A stretch of 64,000 nucleotides of DNA from NCBI RefSeq assembly GCF_018130545.1, contig NZ_JAFCKF010000004.1, positions 259,501-323,500 of the forward strand, written 5' to 3'. Of the stretch, positions 44,221 to 53,196 are shown in pieces. Under the pieces are notes generated by a model. It saw nothing but the letters and a program-made list of their open reading frames with translations, did not search any database and had not been told where the DNA came from. Within the stretch, counting starts at the first letter, position 1; each line of letters starts with the position of its first letter. Source of the DNA: Bradyrhizobium tropiciagri (GTDB lineage: Bacteria; Pseudomonadota; Alphaproteobacteria; Rhizobiales; Xanthobacteraceae). The position numbers and the translations under genes are program-made.

Positions 44221-45414
44221 CTATACCGTCGAGGGCCACTCGCCAATGCTGCCGGGCCCAAAGTCCCGCAGGAATGCACCAATCGGCGGCCGGATGCCGC
44301 GGCTAGCGGGTTCGAGGTGTTCACCCAGGAGACGTCCACGGGCGACAAGCTCCCTGCCTGCTTGCATTCGGCGGCGTTCGTACGCCGTCAATGCGTCATC
44401 GACGTTTCCTTTGGTGAGTTCATCGACCAGCGTGGAGGCGTCCTGTGCGGCTTTGGTGACACTGGTGCCGACATGCGGGCGCGCCACGAAAGCAGCGTCG
44501 CCCACCAGCGCAACACGGCCGAACGACATACGCGGGGATTCGAGATCATAGATGGCAGAAAGAATCGGCTGCTGAACGCTGGCGACGAGTTCGGCAAGCT
44601 GAGGCGCCAGCAACGTGCGGGCGGTGAGCTTGAGTTCGGAAACTACCTCTTTTCGGATAAGAGGGGGTGGTATCGAATCGCCATGACAAACTCCGGACGC
44701 ATCGGTGCACCACTCCCGCAACTTCGAATCGTAGTCGGCCGGGCGAAACCAGACGAACATGCATCTGCGGCCGCCGGCTGCGTCACGATCGGCGATCGGG
44801 ATGGAAAATGCGAGTTCACCGTCCGGCAGACAGAACACCATGTGCTGGAGCGTACGGGCGCGCCACTGCGACGGGATGTTGTTTTCGTCGACGATGCCTC
44901 GCCAGGCGACATAGCCGACATAGCGCGGAGCAATCTCGGGTACATACTGCCGGCGCACCGTTGAACGAATACCATCCGCCCCGATCAGCAGATCGGCTCC
45001 GAAGCGCGCGCCATTTTCGAACTCGGCAACGACGCCCCCCTCCTTCGGTTCGCACCGGGTGAGCGACATTCCTCCGTGGTAGGGTCCGGTCGAGTACATT
45101 TCCCTGAGCGCGCCGTAGACCCGGTCCCATGCCGTGGTCACTTCCTGCACCGGCACCTTGCAGATCGACTCACCGCTTCGGGCGAGGCAGACGTGGGAAT
45201 GCACCTCCGTCCACATCGACCTGTCGATCCGGATTCCAATCTGGCGCATGACATTGAACAAGTCGGCCTGCGCTCCAAGCCCGGCCCCTCGCCCGGCGAG
45301 ATCGCCGCGCGCGCGTTCAAAAATGTCGACATCCCATCCGACGGTTCGCAGAAGGTTTGCGGTGATCAGCCCGCTCAAGGAGCCGCCGATCACCAAGGCG
45401 CGCGGTTTGCTCAT
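44221..45414 (-). CDS. FAD-dependent monooxygenase, 2,6-dihydroxypyridine 3-hydroxylase-like
   Basis: A 397-residue single-component aromatic hydroxylase. It has an N-terminal FAD-binding fold (ALVIGGSLSGLITANLLRTVGW, with Ser in place of the middle Gly), the DG motif (DLLIGADGIRSTVRRQ) and the GD motif (VALVGDAAFVARPHVG). The overall pattern, including WDRVYGALREMYSTGPYH, is close to 2,6-dihydroxypyridine hydroxylases of nicotine and nicotinate breakdown, but the true substrate may be another hydroxylated N-heterocycle or arene. GGAGG precedes the ATG. It is the middle gene of a three-gene operon. Confidence 0.88.
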   Translation of the reverse strand: MSKPRALVIGGSLSGLITANLLRTVGWDVDIFERARGDLAGRGAGLGAQADLFNVMRQIGIRIDRSMWTEVHSHVCLARSGESICKVPVQEVTTAWDRVYGALREMYSTGPYHGGMSLTRCEPKEGGVVAEFENGARFGADLLIGADGIRSTVRRQYVPEIAPRYVGYVAWRGIVDENNIPSQWRARTLQHMVFCLPDGELAFSIPIADRDAAGGRRCMFVWFRPADYDSKLREWCTDASGVCHGDSIPPPLIRKEVVSELKLTARTLLAPQLAELVASVQQPILSAIYDLESPRMSFGRVALVGDAAFVARPHVGTSVTKAAQDASTLVDELTKGNVDDALTAYERRRMQAGRELVARGRLLGEHLEPASRGIRPPIGAFLRDFGPGSIGEWPSTV

Positions 45415-45438
45415 CTCAACCTCCGGCCGGACGCAGAA

Positions 45439-46425
45439 TCAATTGATCTTGAGACCGGTCGTATCAATCAGATCCTTCCAGCGAGCATCTTCGGCCTTGA
45501 TGAATGCCGCGACTTGATCTGGAGTCCTTCCGACCGGAACCGCCGCGAGATCGGCCAGGCGCTTGGCGACGTCAGGGAGCGCCAGGATTTCCGCGATCGC
45601 AGCCGAAAGCTTTGCTGCAATCGCGTCCGGCGTTTTGGGCGGAGCGACCATCGCGAACCACTCCACATGAGCGAACCCCGGCACGACCTCGGAAATCGTC
45701 GGAACGGCAGGCTCTTGTTGCAGCCGCTCCGGCGTCGCAGCGGCGAGCAGCCTGAGCTTGCCCTCCTTGATGCTGCCTGCGACGTTGCCGTAGAGATCGA
45801 TCATCATGTCGATATGACCGCCCATCAGATCATTCATCGCCGGCGCCATGCCTTGATAAGGCACGTGCACCAGGCGAATGCCGGCGGCCTTCATCAATTG
45901 CTCGGTGGCTAGATGCGGCGTGCTGCCCGTTCCTGGCGATCCGAACGTGAGTTTGCCGGGATTGGCCCTGGCATAGGCAAGCAACTCGCCAAGATTTGAC
46001 GCCGGCACTTTGGGATTGATGACGAGCACCGTCGGGAGCTTGACCATCAGGCTCACCGGCACGAACGCGTCGGGGTCAAAGTTCAAATGGGTCCGAAGGT
46101 GACCGCTGACCACAAGCGGCCCCGGAGGCGAGGCGAGCAGCGTGTATCCGTCGGGATCCGATCTTGCCACGGCCTCGGCACCGAGGTTCTGAGCAGCCCC
46201 GGGCCTGTTTTCGATGACGACGGGAACGTTCCACTTCGCTGATAGCTTGTCAGCGACGATCCGGGGCACGACGTCCAGCAGCGGACCCGGCGGTACGGGC
46301 ACGACGATCTTGATCGTGCGATGGGGAAAATCCTCGGCCGCCATCGCCCCGCCAGGCGTGGTCGCAACCGTGCACATGGCCGCGACAAGACAAGTCGCGA
46401 TTAAAGAGCGGACGAAGTGGCTCAT
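45439..46425 (-). CDS. Bug family (TctC-type) tripartite tricarboxylate carrier binding protein
   Basis: A 328-residue periplasmic solute-binding protein. The signal peptide ends near GAMAAED; then FPHRTIKIVVPVPPGP, NRPGAAQNLGAEAVARSDPDGYT and VPYQGMAPAMNDLMGGHIDMMID, all typical Bug motifs. GGAGGAG lies before the ATG at 46425. No TctA or TctB membrane gene is adjacent, so it either uses a transporter encoded elsewhere or acts as a sensor-type binding protein. First gene of the operon with the FAD monooxygenase (24-base gap) and the hydrolase-LuxR gene. Confidence 0.93.
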   Translation of the reverse strand: MSHFVRSLIATCLVAAMCTVATTPGGAMAAEDFPHRTIKIVVPVPPGPLLDVVPRIVADKLSAKWNVPVVIENRPGAAQNLGAEAVARSDPDGYTLLASPPGPLVVSGHLRTHLNFDPDAFVPVSLMVKLPTVLVINPKVPASNLGELLAYARANPGKLTFGSPGTGSTPHLATEQLMKAAGIRLVHVPYQGMAPAMNDLMGGHIDMMIDLYGNVAGSIKEGKLRLLAAATPERLQQEPAVPTISEVVPGFAHVEWFAMVAPPKTPDAIAAKLSAAIAEILALPDVAKRLADLAAVPVGRTPDQVAAFIKAEDARWKDLIDTTGLKIN

Positions 46426-46804
46426 TGATCGTCTCCTCCAGGTAACCGTACAACGCAGCAACCAATGGAGGGATATTCGAGCCCCATCCGGAAGTTGTCA
46501 TGGGGCTAATGTCCCGGGAATCGCTCAAATTCCGAGCCCCAGCTTCCCGAAATTCAGGATCGAAATCGTGGATCTGGTCAAGTTGGAATGTCGGCAAGGA
46601 GTCAAAAGCGGTACGTTTCAGGCTGAACAAGTGTCTTCCGGTTTGTACCTCAAAGCCGACGCAACGCGCTTTGAGTACACGCCCAGCAGAGGCGCGGAGG
46701 CCGACAATATTGCGGGAGATGGCCGTGAGGCGGTTGAGCCGGTGGCGATCCGCCGCTAGCTTGCCGCCAGGATCGGACCTTGCGGGGAATCGGGGCTTCT
46801 TGAC
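46426..46804. other. Divergent non-coding region between the Bug operon and the Pot-type operon
   Basis: These 379 bases carry no supported gene; the frames that are open here have poor third-base composition, and the DNA is noticeably less GC-rich than the flanking Pot operon. It should hold promoters for both divergent operons. No convincing regulator site was identified. Confidence 0.5.
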
Positions 46805-47968
46805 GTGACATCGGGCGAAGCGACTGCGGAGGCGGCAAGGCCGTTGCCTGAACCGGCCGTCCCGGACATGCCGCTGCTGCGGATCGAGGGCGTCGCCAAA
46901 TCGTTCGGCAATTTCCGCGCGGTCGACCAGCTCTCGCTCGACATCCGCGCCGGCGAGTTCTTCGCGCTGCTCGGCCCGAGCGGCTGTGGCAAGACCACGC
47001 TGCTGCGCATGCTCGCCGGCTTCGAGACGCCGGATGAGGGCCGCATCCTGCTCGGCGGCAACGACATCGCCCAGGTGCTGCCGCACGAGCGGCCCGTCAA
47101 CATGATGTTCCAGAACTACGCGCTGTTTCCGCATCTGTCGGTGCGCGACAACATCGCGTTCGGCCTCAAGCGCGCCGGCATGGCGCGCAAGGATATCGCG
47201 ACCCGCGTCGCGGAGATGGTAGCGCTGGTCAAGCTCGAGGGGCTCGAGAAGCGCAAGCCCGACCAACTCTCCGGCGGACAGCGGCAGCGCGTCGCGCTGG
47301 CGCGCTCGCTGGCGCGCCGGCCGCAGGTGCTGCTGCTCGACGAGCCGCTCGCCGCCCTCGACAAGAAGCTGCGCGAGAGCACGCAAGGCGAGCTGATGGA
47401 GCTGCAGCGCCGGCTCGGCATGACCTTCATCATCGTCACCCACGATCAGGAGGAGGCGATGACGATGGCCGGCCGGATCGGCGTGATGGATGTCGGCCGC
47501 CTGGTCCAGGTCGCGACCCCGCGCAACCTCTACGAGGCGCCGGCCTCGCGCTGGATCGCCGAGTTCGTCGGCGACATCAACCTGTTCAACGGCCAGGTCG
47601 CCGGCCGCGACCACGGCCGTCTGACGGTCGCGACGTCTGAGGCAGGCACTCTGGCAGTCAGCGAGCTGTGGCCGCCGGTGACCAAGGATGTCGTCAGCGT
47701 CGCGATCCGCCCCGAGAAGGTGAAGCTGTCGCGCCGGGCGCCGGCATTGGGCGAGGGCGGGTCGCAGGCGATCAACCGGCTGGAAGGCGTGGTGGCCGAC
47801 GTCAACTATCTCGGCGGCGTGACGAGCTATCGGGTGAAGCTGGAGACCGGTGCAGTGGTGCGGGCGTCGATGGCCAACACCGCGCGGCTCGATGTCGACG
47901 CCTATCTTGCCGGCCAGCGGGTGGTGGCGTGGTTCACCGCCGACGATTGCCTGGTGCTGGAGCAATGA
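46805..47968 (+). CDS. Polyamine-type ABC transporter ATP-binding protein (PotA/PotG-like)
   Basis: A 387-residue ATPase. Walker A GPSGCGKT, Q-loop FQNYALFPHLSV, signature QLSGGQRQRVALARSL, Walker B LLLDEPLAALD and H-loop VTHDQEEAMTM are all intact. A C-terminal TOBE regulatory domain covers about 290-387 (VSVAIRPEKVKLS). The start is GTG 46805 or the ATG at 46868. It is the first of three overlapping genes encoding a spermidine/putrescine-type importer, though the substrate may be another cation. Confidence 0.94.
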   Translation: MTSGEATAEAARPLPEPAVPDMPLLRIEGVAKSFGNFRAVDQLSLDIRAGEFFALLGPSGCGKTTLLRMLAGFETPDEGRILLGGNDIAQVLPHERPVNMMFQNYALFPHLSVRDNIAFGLKRAGMARKDIATRVAEMVALVKLEGLEKRKPDQLSGGQRQRVALARSLARRPQVLLLDEPLAALDKKLRESTQGELMELQRRLGMTFIIVTHDQEEAMTMAGRIGVMDVGRLVQVATPRNLYEAPASRWIAEFVGDINLFNGQVAGRDHGRLTVATSEAGTLAVSELWPPVTKDVVSVAIRPEKVKLSRRAPALGEGGSQAINRLEGVVADVNYLGGVTSYRVKLETGAVVRASMANTARLDVDAYLAGQRVVAWFTADDCLVLEQ

Positions 47969-48879
47969 GCGCGCGCCGCATCTTCGCCCGGCCGGCGCGG
48001 CTCGCCGCGATCGCGCCCTATCTGTGGATGGTGCTGTTCTTCCTGGTGCCGTTCGCCTTCGTGCTGAAGATCAGCCTGTCGCAGACGGTGATCGCGCAAC
48101 CGCCCTATACGCCGGTGTTCGATGTCACCGAGGGCCGCGCGGCGCTGGCGGCGGCGTTCGCGCAATTGTCGTTCGATAATTTCCGCCTGCTGATTTCAGA
48201 CAACCTCTACATCCTGTCCTATCTGCGCAGCCTCGTCGTGGCCGTGACGTCGACCTTGATCCTGCTGCTGATCGGCTACCCCATCGCCTATGGCATGGCG
48301 CGGCTGCCGCAGCGCTGGCAGGCCGTGGCGATGATGCTGGTGATCGTGCCGTTCTGGACGTCGTTTCTGATCCGGATCTATGCCTGGATCAACATCCTGC
48401 AGCATGACGGCCTGCTCAACCAGATCCTGCTGGCGCTGCACATCGTGTCGGCGCCGGTGGTCTGGCTCTCGACCGACAGCGCGATGTATCTCGGCATCGT
48501 CTATTCCTATCTGCCGTTCATGATCCTGCCGCTCTATGCGACGCTCTCGAAGATGGATGGCTCGCTGCTGGAGGCCGCGGGCGATCTCGGCGCCTCGCCG
48601 CGTCAGGCGTTCTGGCTGGTGACGTTCCCACTGTCGCTGCCGGGCGTCGGCGCCGGCGCACTGCTCTGCTTCATTCCGATCGTCGGCGAATTCGTGATTC
48701 CCGACTTGCTCGCCGGCTCCGATACGCTGATGATCGGGCAGACGCTGTGGCTCGAATTCTTCACCAACAAGGACTGGCCGGTCGCATCCGCGGCGGCGGT
48801 GGCGCTGTTGCTGTTGCTGGTGCCGCCGCTCGTGCTCTACGATCGCCTGCAACGGCGCCAGCTTAAGGCTGACAGCTGA
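47965..48879 (+). CDS. Polyamine-type ABC transporter permease (PotB/PotH-like)
   Basis: A 304-residue membrane permease with six helices and the EAA loop LLEAAGDLGASPRQAFWLVTFPLSLPG. It begins PYLWMVLFFLVPFAFVLKIS, like PotH. The ATG overlaps the ATPase stop (ATGA). Confidence 0.94.
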   Translation: MSARRIFARPARLAAIAPYLWMVLFFLVPFAFVLKISLSQTVIAQPPYTPVFDVTEGRAALAAAFAQLSFDNFRLLISDNLYILSYLRSLVVAVTSTLILLLIGYPIAYGMARLPQRWQAVAMMLVIVPFWTSFLIRIYAWINILQHDGLLNQILLALHIVSAPVVWLSTDSAMYLGIVYSYLPFMILPLYATLSKMDGSLLEAAGDLGASPRQAFWLVTFPLSLPGVGAGALLCFIPIVGEFVIPDLLAGSDTLMIGQTLWLEFFTNKDWPVASAAAVALLLLLVPPLVLYDRLQRRQLKADS

Positions 48880-49694
48880 TGGCGCACACCGTCACCCGGC
48901 TCACGCGCTTCAACATGACGTCGCTGGCGCTCGGGCTGGCGTTCCTCTATCTGCCGATCGTGATCCTCGTGATCTACTCGTTCAACGCCTCGCGGCTGGT
49001 GACGGTGTGGGGCGGCTGGTCGCTGCGCTGGTACCACGAGTTCTTCAACGACCGCGCCATGCTCGATGCGGCCTGGATGAGCCTGTCGGTCGGTGCGGTG
49101 TCGGCGACGCTGGCGACATTGCTCGGTACGCTGGCGGCGGTCGCCCTGGCGCGGGGCGAGCGGTTCCGCGGACGGGCGCTGTTCTCCGGCATGCTGTATT
49201 CGCCGCTTGTGATGCCCGAGGTGATCTCCGGCCTGTCGCTGCTGTTGCTGTTCGTGGCGCTGAATGCCGAGCGCGGCTTCTGGACGGTGACGATCGCCCA
49301 CACCACGCTGACGATGTGCTTCGTCACCGTCGTGGTGCAGTCGCGCCTCTCCGCGCTCGACCGCAGCCTGGAGGAAGCCGCGATGGACCTCGGCTGCGAT
49401 CCGGTGCGTGCGTTCCTGATGGTGACGCTGCCGCTGATTGTGCCGGCGATCGTGGCAGGCTGGATGCTGGCCTTCACGCTGTCGCTCGACGACGTCGTAA
49501 TCGCGAGCTTCACCACCGGGCCGGGCTCAGCGACGCTGCCGATCCGGATCTATTCGGAAGTGCGGCTCGGCGTGAAGCCCGAGATCAATGCGATCTGCAC
49601 GCTGGTGATCGCGCTGATCGCCGTGATCATCGTGGTCGCCTCATTCGCCTCGAAACTGTCGAGTGCGCGCGGCGAGAGCGCCGCGCCGCTGTGA
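48879..49694 (+). CDS. Polyamine-type ABC transporter permease (PotC/PotI-like)
   Basis: A 271-residue permease with six helices; EAA loop SLEEAAMDLGCDPVRAFLMVTLPLI, and the PotI-like FTLSLDDVVIASFTTGPGS. Its start overlaps the previous stop by one base. It converges with the CUT1 permease gene, leaving four bases. No binding-protein gene completes this operon. Confidence 0.94.
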   Translation: MAHTVTRLTRFNMTSLALGLAFLYLPIVILVIYSFNASRLVTVWGGWSLRWYHEFFNDRAMLDAAWMSLSVGAVSATLATLLGTLAAVALARGERFRGRALFSGMLYSPLVMPEVISGLSLLLLFVALNAERGFWTVTIAHTTLTMCFVTVVVQSRLSALDRSLEEAAMDLGCDPVRAFLMVTLPLIVPAIVAGWMLAFTLSLDDVVIASFTTGPGSATLPIRIYSEVRLGVKPEINAICTLVIALIAVIIVVASFASKLSSARGESAAPL

Positions 49695-49698
49695 ATGC

Positions 49699-50550
49699 TC
49701 ACGACTTCACGGCGCCTGCCGTCAATCCGCCGACCATGTAGCGCTTGAAGGCGTAATAGACCGCGGCCGGCGGCAGCGCGTAGATGAAGCCGGTGGTCAT
49801 CAACAGCTCCCACGGCGAATCGTCGGCGGCGAGGAAGTTGCCGAGCGCGACCGGCAGCGTGATGTCGGTGTCCTTCGAGAGCAGCAGGAACGCGTAGAGA
49901 TATTCGTTCCAGGCGAGCAGGATCGCGTAGGTGCCGACCGCGACCAGCGAGGGCATCATCAGCGGCACATAGACCAGGCGGAACAGCTGCAAGGTGGTGG
50001 CGCCGTCCATCGTCGCGGCCTCGTCGAGCTCGACCGGCAGCTTGTCGGAGGCCTGCTTCAGCACCCAGATCGCGTAGGGCGCGGCGATCGTCACCATCGC
50101 CAGGATCAGCGACCAGTGAGTGTTCAAGAGACCATAGGTGCCCATGGTGCGATACATCGGCACGGCGAGGAAGGCCGCCGGGATGAAATAGGTGAACAGC
50201 GCCATGTTCATGACCGCGCGGCCGCCCGGCACCCGCAGCCGCGAGATCGAGAACGCGGCGGCGGTGGCAACGAACAGGGTCAGCGCGCCGACGGCGAGCG
50301 CGATCACGGTCGAATTCCAGAACTGGATCCAGAAGTCGCGCAGGAAGTAATGCTGCTGGTGGAACACGATCGAGAAATTGTGCAGCGTCGGATGCGTCGG
50401 CCACAGCTTGCCGGTAAACGCGTCCTCCTTCGGCGAGATCGCGAACACGAACATGTGGTAGATCGGGATCATGGTCCAGATGAAGACCGGGATGCCGATC
50501 AGCAGCAGCTTGGCCTCGGTGCCGACTTCGCGGAGGGTGGGCAGCTTCAT
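49699..50550 (-). CDS. Carbohydrate ABC transporter permease (MalG-type, CUT1)
   Basis: A 283-residue permease with six membrane helices and the EAA loop ELDEAATMDGATTLQLFRLVYVPLMMP, as in MalG-type subunits. Its ATG overlaps the stop of the upstream permease by four bases (ATGA). Last gene of a three-gene set (binding protein, MalF-type, MalG-type). Confidence 0.93.
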   Translation of the reverse strand: MKLPTLREVGTEAKLLLIGIPVFIWTMIPIYHMFVFAISPKEDAFTGKLWPTHPTLHNFSIVFHQQHYFLRDFWIQFWNSTVIALAVGALTLFVATAAAFSISRLRVPGGRAVMNMALFTYFIPAAFLAVPMYRTMGTYGLLNTHWSLILAMVTIAAPYAIWVLKQASDKLPVELDEAATMDGATTLQLFRLVYVPLMMPSLVAVGTYAILLAWNEYLYAFLLLSKDTDITLPVALGNFLAADDSPWELLMTTGFIYALPPAAVYYAFKRYMVGGLTAGAVKS

Positions 50551-51416
50551 CGCGACAACCGTTTCATCATGAAATAGACCAGCGGCAGCACGAACGGCAT
50601 GGCGCAGACGATCGAGGCCATCGCCAGCGAGAGCTGGTCGAGCCTGAGATAGCGGATGCCGAGTGTCGACAGCACATGGGTGAGGTCGGCCGGCCCGCCG
50701 CCGGTGAGCAGATAGACGCTGTTGAAATCACCGAGCGTCCAGATCATCGAGAGCAGCGTGCAGGTGATGTAGAGCGTCTGCATCGACGGCCAGGTGATGT
50801 AGCGGAATTTCTGCCACCAATTGGCGCCGTCGACGTCGGATGCCTCGTACAGATCGTGCGAGATCGCGAGCCGCCCGGTCAAAAGGATCAGCGTCCAGAA
50901 CGGCAGCGATTTCCAGATATGGACGCCGATCGCCATCGCGAGCGCGACCGCCGGATCGTTCAGCCAGTTCGGGCCGTCGTCGCCGGTGAACTTGAAGATC
51001 AGCTGGTTGATCACGCCCCATTCGGGATTGAGCATGAAGCGGACCGACAGGATGGTCGGGATCGACGGCACCGCCCAGGGCAGGATGAAGATGACGGACA
51101 GCCACCTGATCCAGGGCCGTTGCTGGGCGAAGAAGCCGGACAGGAACAGCGCGATCAGCATCTTGATGTTGATGCCGATGACCAGGAAGATCAGCGTGTT
51201 GACCGCGGCGCGCGCGAAGATCGGGTCGTTGTAGAGCTCGACATAGCTCGCCGGATGGCGCGCCAGCCACAGGCCGTAGCCGACCGGATAGACCACGAAG
51301 GCGAGGAAGACGAGCAGATAGGGCGCGAGCAGCGCGATGCCCCAGATCTGGGGCGGCGACAGCCGCGCCGACAGCGGCGGCGAGGGGGCATCGGATGCGG
51401 AGAGTGTGATCGCCAT
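50547..51416 (-). CDS. Carbohydrate ABC transporter permease (MalF-type, CUT1)
   Basis: A 289-residue permease, six helices, EAA loop DLYEASDVDGANWWQKFRYITWPSM. Typical CUT1 N-terminus with LLAPYLLVFLAFVVYPVGYG. The 206 bases between it and the binding-protein gene contain a long palindromic repeat. Confidence 0.93.
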   Translation of the reverse strand: MAITLSASDAPSPPLSARLSPPQIWGIALLAPYLLVFLAFVVYPVGYGLWLARHPASYVELYNDPIFARAAVNTLIFLVIGINIKMLIALFLSGFFAQQRPWIRWLSVIFILPWAVPSIPTILSVRFMLNPEWGVINQLIFKFTGDDGPNWLNDPAVALAMAIGVHIWKSLPFWTLILLTGRLAISHDLYEASDVDGANWWQKFRYITWPSMQTLYITCTLLSMIWTLGDFNSVYLLTGGGPADLTHVLSTLGIRYLRLDQLSLAMASIVCAMPFVLPLVYFMMKRLSR

Positions 51417-51447
51417 TCGTTGACTCGATGTCGCCTGCGCCTACGCT

Positions 51448-51586
51448 GTCGTCCCTGTCTGGTGCGCGGTTGCGCACGGAGCAGGGACCCATAACCACCG
51501 GCTTTCATTGTTGCACGAAAGCCGGTGACCAGCATCTTTCAAAACGACCGCCTCGGGGTATGGGTCCCTGCTTTCGCAGGGACGAC
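51448..51586. repeat. Long palindromic repeat inside the CUT1 operon (copy A)
   Basis: The left arm starts GTCGTCCCTG and includes GCAGGGACCCATAACCAC; the right arm is TATGGGTCCCTGC-TTTC-GCAGGGACGAC. The arms pair over about 25 bases. The left arm is interrupted by a small extra hairpin (TGCGC-GGT-TGCGCA). The same element occurs at 57465-57585, with an identical right arm of 29 bases. It lies between the binding-protein gene and the MalF-type permease gene. Confidence 0.9.
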
Positions 51587-51622
51587 GGAGACATACGTTC
51601 GAGGCGGCCAACTTCGTCTATA

Positions 51623-53008
51623 TCAACCCGCGACCTGCTTGATGCGGGCGATCAGTTCGTCGACGGCCTTGTCCACCGGCACCTTCTCGCTGACCACGCG
51701 GTTCATCGCCTTGGCCCAGACGTTCTCGTTGTTCAGGATGGTGAACTTCCAGTTCTTGGTGAAGTCGAACGGCGCGGTGCCGCCGGTGAACTGATTCCAC
51801 ACCGCCTTGCGATGCCGGTCGGCCTGCCAGAACGGGCTGGCCTGGCTCGCCTTGGTCACCGGGAACCAGCGGCCGAGCGCGCCCTCGACATAGGGCCGCA
51901 CGTTGTCTTCCTGCATCAGGAACGCGATGAACTGCTTGCCTTCCGCCTTGTTCTTGGCGTTAGCGAAGATCAGCCCGGTCTTGACGTCGGAGCGGTACTT
52001 GATGGTCGAGCCGTCCGGCGCCTTGGGGAAGGACGCCGTGATGATGTCGTGCTCATAGGCCTGCTTGCCGGCGGCGCGCTGCGCATCGGTCAGCGCCGGG
52101 TTGGTCGAATCCTCGAACCACTTCGCCGCGATCGAGATCGTGAAATTGTGGGTCATCACGATCGTCTTGTTGTGGAACGCGACGTTGTTGTCCGGATCCT
52201 TCCAGGTCGTCGAGGAGGGCGGCGTGCAGCCCTTGATGTAGGTGTCGGTGTAGTCCTTCAGCGCGTGGATCAGGCCCTCGCGCACCTTGGGATCGTCGAC
52301 CAGGAGCTTGCCGTCATCGTCGACCAGCTTGACGTGGTAGGCGTCCATGAAGGTGTAGAACGACTGGAACGAGTCGGTGGATTCCACGCCCATCGGCTGG
52401 CCGACGCCGTAGATGCGCTGGCCGGTGGCCTTGCGGATCCCAGGCTGCACCTTGTCGCACCAGAACGACCAGTAATCCTCCCACTTGGTCGGGATGTCGG
52501 CGGCCTTGAAGCCGGCCTTCTCCAGCATGTCGCCCCAGATCTGGACGTGCATGCTCTGCTGCTTCAGCGGGAAGCCGTAATAGGACTTCTTCTTGGTGAC
52601 GTCGTTGTAGAGCAGCGCCGCTTCCAGCGTATTCGGCGCGAAGGCGTCCTTCATCGGCAGCATGATGTCGGAGAGGTCTTCGAGCTTGCCCTCGAACGCC
52701 CACTTGCCCTGTGCCTGCACATCGTAGGTGTCGGAATAGGCGACGTCGGGCACGGTGCCGGAATCCAGCGCGGCGACCGTCTTCGGAATCATGTCCTGGA
52801 TCGCGTATTGCGACAATTCGACCTTGATGCCGGTCTTGGCTTCGAATTTCTTGATCGTGTCGAGCAGCGCGTCGTCTTCGGATTTGTAAAATCCCTTGCC
52901 CCACCAGACGGTGATCGTCTTGCCTTGCGCCAGAGCGGGCGCAGTTGCCGCGAACAGGCCAACCGCAGCGACCGCCAGTGATAGCGCACCGATAACCTTG
53001 GATCTCAC
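51623..53008 (-). CDS. CUT1-type extracellular sugar-binding protein
   Basis: A 461-residue periplasmic binding protein of the SBP_bac_1 type. Signal peptide ends APALAQG; then KTITVWWGKGFYKSEDD, VPDVAYSDTYDVQAQGKW, YNDVTKKKSYYGFPLKQQ. It starts with GTG at 53008 behind GGGGAG. First gene of the set with two CUT1 permeases. The nature of the sugar or polyol cannot be read. Confidence 0.93.
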   Translation of the reverse strand: MRSKVIGALSLAVAAVGLFAATAPALAQGKTITVWWGKGFYKSEDDALLDTIKKFEAKTGIKVELSQYAIQDMIPKTVAALDSGTVPDVAYSDTYDVQAQGKWAFEGKLEDLSDIMLPMKDAFAPNTLEAALLYNDVTKKKSYYGFPLKQQSMHVQIWGDMLEKAGFKAADIPTKWEDYWSFWCDKVQPGIRKATGQRIYGVGQPMGVESTDSFQSFYTFMDAYHVKLVDDDGKLLVDDPKVREGLIHALKDYTDTYIKGCTPPSSTTWKDPDNNVAFHNKTIVMTHNFTISIAAKWFEDSTNPALTDAQRAAGKQAYEHDIITASFPKAPDGSTIKYRSDVKTGLIFANAKNKAEGKQFIAFLMQEDNVRPYVEGALGRWFPVTKASQASPFWQADRHRKAVWNQFTGGTAPFDFTKNWKFTILNNENVWAKAMNRVVSEKVPVDKAVDELIARIKQVAG

Positions 53009-53196
53009 GTTGTTCTCCCCTCATGAGGCCGGCTTTTTAACCGGTTGGAGAAAACACTAGCGCATGCCTGTCACCCGATAAAGATGCCGCATCGACGACT
53101 TCTGTAGGGGGCGCGGCGCGCGCGTGGATCAGTCCCGGTGCATTGATGCGCAAAGTGAATGGATCGATCAGGTCGACCTGGTCAATTCAACCTTGA

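Noticed and set aside
46500-46808. Possible small plus-strand gene before the Pot-type ATPase gene
   Set aside because: Third-base composition is poor, no ribosome site is present, and the translated product resembles no protein I know.
46250-47965. Minus-strand open frame of 571 residues opposite the Pot-type ATPase gene
   Set aside because: Composition is that of an antisense shadow, while the plus strand has all ABC motifs.
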